Shown piece by piece: positions 46,770 to 58,314 of a DNA stretch of 64,000 nucleotides. Each line of letters starts with the position of its first letter. Positions within the stretch are counted from its first letter, which is position 1. Both the position numbers and the translations under genes were made by a program. A model generated the notes under the pieces. It had not been told where the DNA came from and did no database searches. It was given only the letters and a program-made list of their open reading frames with translations. Source of the stretch: Solicoccozyma terricola (Eukaryota > Basidiomycota > Tremellomycetes > Filobasidiales > Piskurozymaceae); contig BCLD01000006.1 in the NCBI GenBank assembly GCA_001600875.1, positions 580,300 to 644,299 of the forward strand. The letters are read 5' to 3'.

Positions 46770-49700
46770 ATGCCCAAGGAACTGGTACGAAAGCGTGGAA
46801 GACGAGCAAAGAAGGGCGACAAGGAGGAATATCCACTTGCACCTGCCGCTCCTGAGCCAGTTATCGACCTCGTACCGGAATTCGAGGCCGGTCCATCAAG
46901 TCAACCTTATCAAGGTGATGGAGCACCTTCCCGCTTCCCAGATGGTAAAGATCCAGCTGCACCGTTCGGATACGTTGACCCCGATATCAAAGCTTACTTC
47001 AAGAGCGTCGATGAGAAGCTGAGAGAATGGGAAGAGATTGGGCTGGCGCCGGGAGAGGGCGAAGAGTCGGAGCTGGAAGGTAGGTTGTGAATACGTCAAC
47101 TACGAGCCGTGTTCATAGATCTAACGAGACAACGCTTGTACGCTTGTTGTTATAGATCGCACCAACTTTCTGCACTCAGCCTTGAGTGAAGTCCGTGGTA
47201 TGGAACTCACGCTCGCAACAGACGGGGATTGTGCATTGATCATGGAACGATTGCTCCATTCGATGGGCGATTGGGGTCGAAGAGTCTTGGCCGACTCATT
47301 CCGCGACAGGTGAGGATTGAATGATCCCCAAGGCTGATTCCAAATAGCACGCTCATTAATCACTTGGAACTCATCAGCTGGGATGAATTACTTCAACATC
47401 GTTTCGGTTCTCATGTTTGCCAGACGCTCTTCTCCTTGGCGGCCGAGACGATCGATCGTGAGGTGATTGTCAAATGTTTGCTACATCGTCTGATCAGGAC
47501 AGCACTAACATACTGAACTGCCTTATAGCAACGTGGAATCTTCCCAAAACAGCAGGAGGAACAGGAGAAGGAGTTCGCGGAACAGAAGGTCCCGGTCATG
47601 TTATCCAAGATGAGCCAGATTATTGCGGACATGTGTCAGGTGAGGCTTGATATCGCTTTTGATAGCATTATTGCATCTCTGACGCCACAGTTATCCGAGC
47701 AGGAGATGAAGGACAAGTTCCATACGATGCTCAACAACCCACATGCATCGCCACCAATCCGTCTGTTATTCATCCTCATCTCAAAGAACAAAGCGATGCC
47801 GGATGCCGCGAATTCCGAACGATTGATTCGTTCAAACCGCTCCACCAAGTTCCGATCGAACCAAGGTGGAAAGATGAAGTCCATCTTTGGAGAAAACAGC
47901 AAGGTGGATGGTGAAGTCAAGACGAAGGGAAGAAGAGACTCATCGAGAGAGGTGCCCGCAGAGTTTGAGCAGTTGAGGATCCAAATACGAAAAGTTCTTC
48001 AGGAAAGAATCAGTGGTACAGAGTGGAGAGCCTTGGGTGTAGACCCCGTCGGCGGACCAATGACGCAGGTGAGTTGGGGTTGTTCTCGAGAAGGGGCACT
48101 TCAATATATCACATCTGATTTACTCTTCCGCTTTACAGATCCTGCTCGAGATTGAGGCAGATGATGGTGCAGGAGGGGAGCCGAATTCCATCCTTGACCA
48201 TTTGACACTTGGCCTTGTTACCGCTGTCTGTAAGTACAATAAGCCCCAAGTTTGAATCCTCGAGCAGAATGTTGACCCGTTTTCCATTGTACAGCATCTG
48301 GAGGTGAACGCAAAGCTGAGGACTATATTCCTTCACTCCTTCGGGACTCAACTGGATCCCATCTTCTCGAAGCTATCCTTACCTTTGCCCCGATTAAGAT
48401 CTTTAACGCTATGTGGGAGCTCTACTTCAAGGGCAAAATCGGAAAGATGGCTTCGCATCCGATTGGGAATTTCGTAACTGCAGCCGGAATCAAGAGACTA
48501 GATGATGCTGGTATCGAGAATGTGGTTACTGAGCTGCAGGCTGTGGGAACGTCAAATTTAACTAGTGAGCGCTCTTGCGTGGCAAAGTTATTCGCAGGTT
48601 CTGAATTGTGCTACTCCTTTCGATAGAAACATCTCGGTTGGCGGTTCTCAAAGCCATGGTCGACTACGGTGTTGCTAATCCGAGCAGCCAGTTGATGGTT
48701 AACAAGGTGGGAGGTGTTGTGACAGAATGGAATCCGTACCCAATTTTGATTTCAATCCTCGCAGGCCGTTTGCGACGCATTCGAGCTGGAAACTGAAGAG
48801 GACAAGAAATTTCTGGTGCCATGTGCCCTCACTCTGAATGTCGTCAAGGTAATGAGTCCATGATTCAAAATCCGTGATTTTCCTGGCTCACCCTAGCCGA
48901 TTGCAACAGATGTATCGAAGAGCAGTAAAGGCTGAAGCTGGGGGCGAGGAGCTCCCTGAAGAGGAGGAGGAGGAAGTAGCGGAGGAGCAACAGGAACAGC
49001 ACGGCTGGAAGCCCCGGCAGCCTAAGCGGGAGAGGAAGCCGCTGGAACCCAACATGCAAGGGTCTTTGCTATTACAGGCGATGATGAAGTTCTCCACCCC
49101 GGCCAACGACACGGTGTTGAACAGCTTGACGTCCCTCTCTCTGGACGATATCCTCAAGATGGCGCATAACCCGATTGCATGTCACGTTCTGGAAGCCGCT
49201 CTTCGATCGACGTCTGTCGGCTTCAAGTACAGGAAGAAACTGTTGCAAGCCTTTATGGGCAACTATGTCCGCCTTGTCGATGACAGATTTGGCAGTCGAG
49301 TCGGTGATACCATTTGGGATGTGGCAGACGGTTTCACAAAGGTGAGGATGAATGCACCTTGGACCGATATATCCGATTCATCGAGAGCCATATGCTGACT
49401 TGCATGCCTTTTCGCAATCAGGAAAAGATCGCACGATCCCTCATTCCGGACGCCATCCAGCTCTCAAACTCGCAATATGGACGATTTTTCGCTCGGAAAC
49501 TCAATCTCCACCTTCTTGAACGACGACCGGATGAATGGCGAGAAGCTCAGCTTGGTGTGAAGCACCATTTTGCTCATGAGAAGGAGGCGAGACCCAGCAT
49601 GGACAAGGTGGCCGTCGATGGAGAATCGACTAAGAATGCCGATGGGGAGATCAGCGACGGCAAGAAACGGAAACGCAAGAGTGATAAGCTGCCTCAGGAT

Positions 49701-49781
49701 GATCCCGCTACCGCGATCATCGATGACCTCTTTGGTGGAGTCGTCGAGAAAACCAAGCGGAAGAAGACCAAGGCGGAGTGA
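46770..49781 (+). CDS. NOP9: Pumilio-repeat nucleolar protein Nop9
   Basis: Nop9 is a PUF-type RNA-binding protein needed for 18S rRNA maturation; it guards the pre-rRNA ITS1 cleavage site. The start [16 protein letters not shown] at 46770 is basic. The exon-1 segment [20 protein letters not shown] is a Nop9 hallmark. Repeats follow: [50 protein letters not shown], [33 protein letters not shown] and [18 protein letters not shown], then [19 protein letters not shown]. The acidic loop [14 protein letters not shown] (about 48960) and the Lys-rich C-terminus [10 protein letters not shown] fit a nucleolar protein. About nine short introns; length roughly 780 residues. It converges with TIM22 246 bp downstream. 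Confidence 0.9.
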
Positions 49782-50027
49782 ATTGCTTCTTTTTTACTTT
49801 GGTTTGACAGGTGGAATGGGCGTTGATGCATAGTGATACAAAATGCGGCGTTGATAGTACATCTATGACATCCTTGTCGTTGCAGGATGTGAAAACCCTA
49901 ATGGATGGCATAAACCCCCGTTTGAACCTGATCCCCCTCAATCATCGCTACGATACCACCAGTCCAAGCCGTTCGATCAGCCATCGATTCCTCGCTAGAC
50001 CTACCTTCCGAAATCGCTCAATCTCAC

Positions 50028-50829
50028 TCACTCTGCTGGCTCCTTTTCTATCCACAAATCAATCACTCCTGAGAATGCAGCAAATGCCAATCCACCTCCA
50101 ACGATCGCTCTTGGACCTGCATTCCGTGCGAGAACGGCTCCTGCGATGAAACCTGATCCCACTGCGTTCCAGATGTCGTGTTTTGCTCGGTACTAGGTAA
50201 TCAAGGTCAATAAAGGTAGGCAGATATTCGTCAGCCACACCGAACATCCGCCAGACAAAGGAGACCCCCCCCCCCCCGGGGGCCCCCGCGCGATTACCCA
50301 CCCCTTCAATACAACATTCAGTTCCAGAATACAGCGCTCCAACTTTCCCAAAACCTTTCCCACTCTTGTACATATTCCTACCCATCTCTTTAAAGATATG
50401 AGCTGTTTGAGCGCGTGTCCCGACGAGTTTTTCCGATGCGCGGGATAGTGGATCTTCGTATGCGAATGAGGATGACATGAGGGAGAAGAATGCACCGAGA
50501 CCGAAACCTGTTTGATAAGAGGGGTGGATGGGAGAGGTAGGTTTAGTTTAGTGTACGTTTAGAGAGAGTATGTATGGAATCTCTAGAACAGCTGGGAGTC
50601 TGCCAACAGCTTTCACCATATACCGCCTCCACTAGATATGAAGCAAACACAACTCACCAGCACCACCACTCAGAACACACTTTACGGGACAACTCTCCAT
50701 TGCCATCATCATATACTTCTGATACTGCATCATCTTTCCCATTTCGGTGCGTTCCTCGTTGGTGGTTCCAGGTGGGACCGGTTCCTGCCCTGGGAGGTAT
50801 AGAGGAGCGAGGAGTGGTGGTCGGTTCAT
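50028..50829 (-). CDS. TIM22: Mitochondrial inner-membrane translocase subunit Tim22
   Basis: Tim22 forms the twin-pore carrier translocase that inserts multi-span proteins into the inner membrane. Three exons (50658-50829, 50302-50507, 50028-50192) join exactly to 180 residues. Signature segments are [19 protein letters not shown] (TM1 start with the conserved Cys), [33 protein letters not shown] across intron 2, and [20 protein letters not shown], ending [13 protein letters not shown]. The paired Cys of the Tim22 family are present. Length is normal for fungi. Intron 2 contains an 11-12 base C run and a palindromic C/G block (50267-50290) that looks like a sequencing or assembly problem but does not touch coding sequence. 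Placement by Tim17/22/23 family motifs is secure. Confidence 0.95.
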
Positions 50830-52842
50830 GGTCGGATGTGGGTGGTGGTGAGGGTGAATAGGAGAGGGGTGTGGAGTGAGAAGGTTGGGTGAGCGATGGT
50901 TAGACACAACCCAAGTCGCGGCGAGGAGGAACGACTTTTGCTCCGATCACGTGGGGATAAAAAGGGATGGGGTGTGCCACGTCACTCGATCCTTCATCCT
51001 TGATTATTCGTTATCAAACTCAAAACGGTGAGTCACCCGGCGATCCGACCCGGAAACTCCGTCCTCCCCCCCAGATCGATCTCATCTTGCCCAGTTCCAG
51101 TTCCACGTCCTGACGACGCGTAATTATGGGATTCTCTTATCTGTACCACAAGCGGTCGGGGGGTGTATTCCAGTCGGCCTCTGATTGTTTATTGCGAGGA
51201 ATGTTGCACGCCACTGGAGCTGATTCACGACTTGCCATTACATCGGACAATTTTGCTTGTTTTGGCCATCGGATGCTTCCTACATATGCTTCACCACGTG
51301 CAGCCGTTCAAGACCCCGAGACGAAACGAAGTGGAATTGGAGGGAAGCAAAAACCCTGAAAATAGAGCGTTGGGGAGGGGGTTTTTTTTTTGGACTTTTT
51401 GTCCAGATCTCGTTCTGAGTAAAATAGATGAAAAGTCCAAAGAGAAGGGAGGGGGGGGGGGGGGGGAGGGGGGGGGGGGGGGGGGGGGGGGGGGTTGGAT
51501 GACAGGAAACGATGTTGTTGTGGTCGGATGTTTATGGGCCGATGACTGGTTTTTGGAGGACTGTACGTGTATCTCACGAATGGCTTGCAAAGAACATGCC
51601 AGGAGAGGTAGTATTGGGTCTCGCCTAACCCACCCAACAGCATTTGATTTCATCGTAATAGGAACCCTTCCAACCCCCGTCTCTCTTGATAAAACCAGGT
51701 CCGACGTTTCACCTATCCTTCGAATGGTCACATCTGGCCCCATTCCCCTGCTTTCGAGGGCCATACGGGGTAAGATAAAAGCCAGCCCACCCAATTTCCG
51801 AAACGCGTGCTAAATTGAGTGGGAGGAGACATCCATCGATCGCACCGGATAGGTCCGGAGGAGGGGGCCGGAGGGGGCGGAGGCGCGGAGGGGCAGCGGG
51901 GGACGGGGACGGGGACGGGGGACGGGGCACAGGGAGGCCGCCTCACCTAGACGGGGCTGGTGCGCTGTCGCTGTCGTTGTCGCTGTCGCGGTCGCTGTCC
52001 CCCCCGCCCGCTGCGCTGCCCCGTACGCCCATGTTTGAGCCCCGTTGTCCAGCCACACTTCGGCGGGTGGCGTTGCACCGGCGGAAAAGCAGTCACGTGG
52101 GGATGAGATCCTCGGGTGAGCACCAGAGGGGTTCACTCTCGGTTCCGTGTCTCTCAGCACAGACATCAGTCCGTCCAGGTACTTATATCAACAACTAGCC
52201 GCCAGCACCATCGCAGTGCGTCGCGGCGCCTTCCCTCCATCGTCCAGTCTGTGCACAGTGCAGCTCCATCATCATCGTCGTAGTCGTCGTCTTCGTCGTC
52301 GCTCGTCTCGTTCGTCCCCAAACTAGCAGCCGCAACGCAACGTCCTTGCTCCCGCACTGACCCGAGCCTTTTTCTTCTTCCGTCTTATCACAGATCTGGT
52401 GTTTTTCTAGCGCCTAACTCGGACCATCTTTCAAACCCATCCGACCCGGGGTAAAATATCCCACGCCAAAAGTTGAACCTTGTTGTTTTGCAAGTCAGGA
52501 ACAGCTTGGCCTCGTTTCCTGCTAAGACTTGAAAGCGATCCCCCTCCTACCGATCTTCCACAGTCAGAAGCAACGGTGAATAACCTTTTCGGTTGTGGCA
52601 AAACCGAAAAAGAAAAAGAGCAAAGAAGGAAAAACTCCCGCATTTGCGATTTGGATACGAAGCACGGATTTTGCAACGATTCAGCGATGAATACTAAACT
52701 CGTGGACATCTTGGTCTGAATTCGGCAAGCGTGAACCGAATAAAACACATCTCAATATCTTTCCTCGTAACTGCAAACCCTCATCACGGTCTCAGCAACG
52801 GCCAACGGGATTAGCGAGACCACTCGGTCGGAGATTGGAGGG
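50830..52842. promoter_or_regulatory. 2-kb divergent intergenic region, TIM22 / AT-hook regulator
   Basis: This is one of the longest non-coding stretches here, fitting a heavily regulated gene with a long 5' leader. It holds a poly-G tract (51448-51494), a G-rich block with G-run spacing (51857-51932), a CTGTCG repeat (51964-52000) and a TCGTCG/CATCAT run (52268-52312). Open frames in 51126-51813 cross poly-G and have no recognisable domain. Confidence 0.45.
51448..51494. repeat. Poly-G tract (47 bp, one interruption)
   Basis: A G run broken only by an A at 51467. Such tracts recur across the window next to gaps and may be artefactual in length or existence. Confidence 0.95.
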
Positions 52843-55800
52843 ATGATCGGTGGTGGTGGTGGTGGAGGAGGAGGAGGAGGAGTAGGAACAGAAGGTGGAG
52901 GAGAAGGTGGCGAAGCAGGTAATGGCAGCAAGAAGCGTACTGGGAGTTTCAGTAGTGGTGGTGCGAGTGGTACCGGAACCGTCGATCCGTCACAAACCGG
53001 TCATCATTATCGGTCAGCATCCGGATCGAATCCGTCGTTTTCGCAAGGTTACAATATTGGTGGTACCTCTGGCATCTGGAATCCTGTACAACCAACACCA
53101 CCACCACCACCACCGCCGCCACCCATTCAGTCAACGGGGGGAACAACCTCGTCACCTTCCTCTTTCCAATTTCCCCAATCACGTCCTCCCACCACTACCG
53201 CATCATCTTCACTCCTCCACCACCCACAACCAACCCCACTTGGTCCACCACCACCGCCATCAGCGCCTAGCCTTCGGCGGGGCTCGAGCTCAACAACGGC
53301 AAGTGGTATGCAAACTGAGCGTCCCACTGACGTCGAATATGCATCACGATCATCGCTCCTCACATCGCCACCCATGGTGACCTCCTCAAATCATCCTTAC
53401 GGCTCATATGACCAACCGGGATTCAATCCTCAGTCATCATCCTCCTCCGGCAGAACTTACCTCCCATCTATGGATACTTTATCGGGTGGCTCGGGTTCAT
53501 ACACCGGTGGCACAGAGTCTATGACAGACTTTGTCTCAGCGGTCGGCACTGGAGCAGGTCTCAGTGGAACATCGACGACGACCCATCCTCTAAGCATGCA
53601 GATGGAACCAGCATCACGCTATCCCCCATATCAACAATCGCAGAGCATGCAACAGCGTCCCAAAGGCTCCACTGGCATGTCTGGTCACCCTCTCCGTTCG
53701 ATATTGCAGGATCAACCATCGAGCTCGTCAGGTAGACAAGAGGGAAGCAGTGTGTCGATGCCGTTCTCCGGCGGCGGCGGCGGCGGCGGCGGCGCAACCT
53801 CAGGGAATGGTCAGTTCATTGCGATGGAAGCAGGAACCAGCGGGGCGACAAGTAGCGGTGGGCATCAGAGTATGGGTCTGGGTGGTGGCGGAATGGCACC
53901 GAGTCGCTCAGATCCTTCCACAACGTCTTCTGGAGAACGGAAGAGGACGCACGAAGAAGGAGAAGTGGAGAGTGCGACAGAGCTTGGAACGGAGATGGAG
54001 ATGGAGCCAGAAGAGCACACCTCGAAACGAGGACGTGGAAGACCAAAAGGATCAAAGACGAAAATGAGAAGGAACCTACCGTCGGGACAAGGTTCAACAT
54101 CCACGATGGACGTTCTCCCGCACGTCGATACCCTCCTGGATCCACCACCACATAGATCTTTCATGTCCGCTCCTCAAATCCCCGCTCGAGAGCTCCATGA
54201 CCTGCCTATCGAAGTGGCGCTCCAGAGCCTGCTTCGACAGCATGCCTCGGCCCTTTATCCACCAACACCAATGTCCCTCGGTCGGGGGTCTCAGCCGCAG
54301 ACTAGAGCGCAGCAGATATCAACACTGGCCGACTTTTCAGATGCTATCCTGCAAGCAGAATCGGATTTCTATACGAGTATCGCGGAGATTCTGGTGAGTG
54401 GTGGTGGTAGGTTTAGGTCGTTCAGTCAGAACTGTAATGCTGATTGTCCGTGTTTTCCTCGCTGATAGTCAAGGACGCCTAGCTTTGTCATTGAATTTAG
54501 CATGACGGACCCGACTGGGACGACTGATCAGGCACGACAGGCTCTTTACGACGTGTTGGATAATGCCAGGAAGGCGTCCTCTACTTTTGTGAGTTTGTGG
54601 ATGATGATACCACGATGTCAGTGGCGTGATCTCTGACCAAGTATCGCTTTGCTTGTCCCACCCGTCAGATGGAAAGTTCCTCTCAGTCCCGAATCCAGCC
54701 ATACCGCTCGTCGATGCAACAAGATTCAGCGACCGGTGGGCCCTCCATGTCGACGGCGTACACTGGGCAATCGACGATGCGAAGCGGTCAATCCCAGCCA
54801 GCCGCTCCTTACCAGCTGCAAACAGTATTGAACACGGGTCCAGAGACAGCGCAGCAACCGTATCGTCCTCCTTACGGCGGCGAGTCTATGCACCCTCCTC
54901 CTCAACAGCAGGAGTACATGTCGAATCCCAACCTTGGCTATGGTAATTCCAGTCAAGACACGATCATGACGAGTGGCGGTGAAGCCGGTCAACCTAGCAT
55001 GCGATCTGAAGGCCCACTATTCCCGATGATGTCTTACCAACCCATGCCGCCGTATCAGACTCCGACTAGCGCGGGTCTACCACCGAGCACGATCTCAATG
55101 TCTACTGGACCGGGAGGGGGGTATGATATACAGAGCATGAACGCGCCGTGGTCATCGGGCGGTGGCGGTGGCGGCGGTGGTCTTCCAGGTCTAGGAGGGT
55201 CATCATTGCCGTCTCGTCAGAACATGTCAGGCATGTCTGGCATGTCATTACCACCACCAGGAGCACTAGCGTCTCAAGCGTACAGCGCGTCTCCTCCATA
55301 CGGTCCAAACGTACCATTCTCCTCACTCATGTCGTCTGCAGATCGTGGTTTCTCGTCTACTCGGACGATGGGTGGGGGTGGGGGTGGGGGTGGAGGTGGA
55401 GGTGGAGGTGGAATGCAGCGGCTCCCTGGTGACCTTCCACCAGCATATCATAGTCAGCGGACAAGCCATACTGGAGGTTCAGCTACCATGTCTGGCTTCG
55501 GCATGCACCCTGGACGAGGAGATGAATCTCGCTCTCAACGTGAGGATTGGTCGATGTCTGATCCGGAACGATCTGGTGGACCTAGCGGTTTCCCTCGATC
55601 TGGATCCATGATCATGCCTGTCCCTAGTTCTGACCGTGGTGGTGGTGGTGGTGGTGGTGGTGGAGGAGGAGGAGGAGGGGGAGGGGGAGGAGGATCTGGC
55701 GCGGAAGAGTCACCTCGATCTGATTCATCGAGGAAGAAGCGTGTTGTTCACGGTCCGTGGAAGGAGGAAGAGGGGACTCGATTGAAAGTGTTAGCTGAGG

Positions 55801-56606
55801 CGTCCAAGGGGAGAAATGCAAAGCTAGGTCCGGATGAAGTGGATTGGGATTGGGTGTGTTTACAGTTTGGGAAAAGTAGGAGTCGACATCAGATATTGAT
55901 CAAGGCGGTGTATTTGGGTATCAAGCGTGAGTGATTGTGGTTTCCCCGTGGACGACTGAAAAAAAATGTTCCGGAGCTGAAATCGGGGCGGCCTGTACCT
56001 ATTTTTTTTCCTTCTTTTTTTCCAGCAACGACCACTCACTCTTCTCGACTGATTAGACAGAAGCAATTTCAAGGCAGAGAAGAAGAAGTTCCAGGTATCA
56101 CACCGGAGAAACTCGAACGAATTCGAATGGAGAAGGCTGGTGGTGGTGGTGGTGGTGCCGGTGCCGGCGGCGGCGGCGGCGGTGGTGGTGGCAGCGTGGG
56201 TGAATATCAAACTTCCCCACCATACCCACATTCATCCGAGGAGAGTGGAGACTATCGTAGACTCTCATTAGCTGGTGGGGTTCCTTCTTCAAGGTCAGCA
56301 GCAGCCGCATCTGCCGTTGCCGCTGCCGCCGCAGCAGCAGCAGCACAAGGTCAAGGTTTTCTACCATCACCTCAACGTCCACAATCATTTAGTGGGATAA
56401 TGTCTTCTGGTTTTACACATCAAAGTGAATTACCAGGATTAGGAAATGGATCTGGAGGAGGATCATTTTATCAACCTTTTCAACAATCTTTGTTACCACC
56501 CCCACCTGCACCATTGCCATTACCACCACCACCACCACCACCTGGAACAGCATCATCACTTCATCATCAACAGCAACAGCAGCAGCAGCATCAGCAACAG
56601 CAGCAT

Positions 56607-56637
<31 letters not shown>

Positions 56638-56747
56638 AGCAACAGCAACAACAACAGGGATTCTCACAACCCCAATCACAACAAGGAGACGTTTTCCGAG
56701 GTATACCTTTTGAAATTCGAGGATCTGATGATGAACAACATCGTTGA
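52843..56747 (+). CDS. Gly/Gln-rich regulator with AT-hook and Myb/SANT-like domain
   Basis: Four exons (52843-54393, 54469-54588, 54669-55926, 56026-56747) give 1,216 residues. A mostly disordered Gly/Ser/Pro/Gln-rich chain carries three ordered landmarks. An AT-hook (SKRGRGRPKGSK, near residue 395) could bind A/T-rich DNA. A conserved-looking helical block follows, LPIEVALQSLLRQHASALYP and FSDAILQAESDFYTSIAEIL, spanning exons 1 and 2 (ends LDNARKASSTF). Near residues 912-977 there is KKRVVHGPWKEEEGTRLKVL and VDWDWVCLQFGKSRSRHQI, a Myb/SANT-like fold pattern with spaced Trp. Poly-Gly runs and a C-terminal His/Gln tract of about 40 residues (56560-56660) suggest a transcription factor or coactivator. 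The family name is not recognised; a chromatin regulator is the inference. Confidence 0.8.
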
Positions 56748-58314
56748 TGACAAGGGTCTCGGCTGGGGGACGAGGGGGGCGAGGGGACGAGGGGGCGAAG
56801 GCGAGGGGGAAGGGGGGGGGGGTTCTTTTTCTTTTTCTTTATTTCTTTTTTTTCTTTCTCTTTGCTATTACGCACACACGCACACGCATACGCACACACG
56901 ACTGGGTCAATAATGTGTCAACTCCGTGTCATGAGATGAGGGTGTAGTCTCTTATTTTTATTTATTTTTCATATATATAATCATCATGACAATTAAAACA
57001 AAAAACGGAAAACGGAAAAAAATAAAAGAAAGATTATGAAAAATGAAAGATAACCCCCCTAGGCCGTGTGGGATTGCTCTGGGAAGGTCCAGAAACCGAC
57101 GAACGGCGTGGTTAAATACCCGCGTGTGTCGTTTCGTTTCGTGTCCGTCGTGTCCGTCGTGTCATCGTCGTGTGGTCCCGTCCCGTCTGGTCTCGTCTCG
57201 TCTCGTCTGATTGATAAGAGGGATGACTTGCCCGTTTGAGGGACATCTGATCTGTGTTTGTTTTGACTCTGGACGATACTGACATGGTTTGGTATTAGGG
57301 AATGCGGGGGAATGATCCATGCCAGAAGCAGGACGCGGGGGGGGGGGGGGGGGTTAGGGGACAAGTTGAACTGTGAACTGTGTATACAGATGGCGGTACC
57401 CCCTCGTGCTCTCCTCCTCCTAGCTGTCACGCCAAGTAATTCCGGCTGGGCGCGCACACGACGTGTCGGGGAAGGTGAGGTGGTGAGGTGAGGTAGGTGG
57501 ATGGATGGGATGGATGGATGGGTGGATGGGTGGATGGGATGGGAGGGGAGGGGTGGGCATCGCATTCCACCCACTCCTCATCAACACCACTTCTCATCAA
57601 CAGCTCACACCTCCCCCCACCCCCCATCGACAATCCCTCGCTCATCCCCATTCATCCCTTGAAACGCCCAGCCCATCCCTCTTCCATCCTTGTTCTCTTC
57701 TTTCCCTTTCGCGCGGCTTTCTTTCTTTTCTTCACAGCTGGTCTTGAAGGAGGGGACGAACAACGACGAACAACTCTTTGAACAAAGCGGTGCTTGACGG
57801 AAAAGTGAGTGGGAGGGAGGGGGGGGGGGGGGTCTGCTTTCTTTTCCCCCCTCTAGAGATCTTCAAAGCCCAAGTAAACGAAAAAAAAAAACTGACTTGT
57901 TGGAAAACCCCCCATCTCTCATCGTCCTTTGTCCCGTCCCCCTCCTTGTCCTCTTTCATCATCAACCTATTACCCAACTTCGTCCAAACACAGCAAGACC
58001 TATATACACACACTCATTCAAACGATCCGGTACATCTACACCACGTCTCTCAGCGCCATCCCTCCGACACTCACCCTCACCCATCCAACACCCAACACCC
58101 ACAAACACACGCTTCGTTTCATCAAACGGGACCGAGACGTGTCCAGTCTATCCTCTCCCATCATCTTTTCATCCCCTCCCCCCCTCTCTCTCTCTTGATT
58201 GATTCAAGAAAAGGATCTTCTCTTTTATTCGCAGTGCGAAATTAAAACCCAATCCTTTGCATCACCCCACAATCCGATTTGTGATCAAACCCCACGACAC
58301 CACCACCACCCACA
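56748..58314. other. Intergenic region with homopolymer and CA/CT tracts
   Basis: 1.57 kb between two plus-strand genes. Features: CA-rich tract (56872-56900), a likely AT-rich terminator zone (56950-57050), repeated CGTGTC/TCGTC runs (57125-57215), G run (57336-57353), GGATGGAT tandem (57498-57545), G run (57821-57832), and the 5' leader of the SLT gene with a T/C-rich tract (58175-58200). No gene is supportable in it. Confidence 0.45.

Noticed and set aside
51126..51813. Plus-strand frames including a hydrophobic segment (about 51240-51300)
   Set aside because: The longer frame runs through a 47-bp poly-G tract, lacks splice logic and has no recognisable domain.
57059..57781. Several open frames on both strands after the AT-hook gene
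   Set aside because: They arise from GGATGG/CATCC and CGTGTC simple repeats; no conserved motif or consistent splicing.
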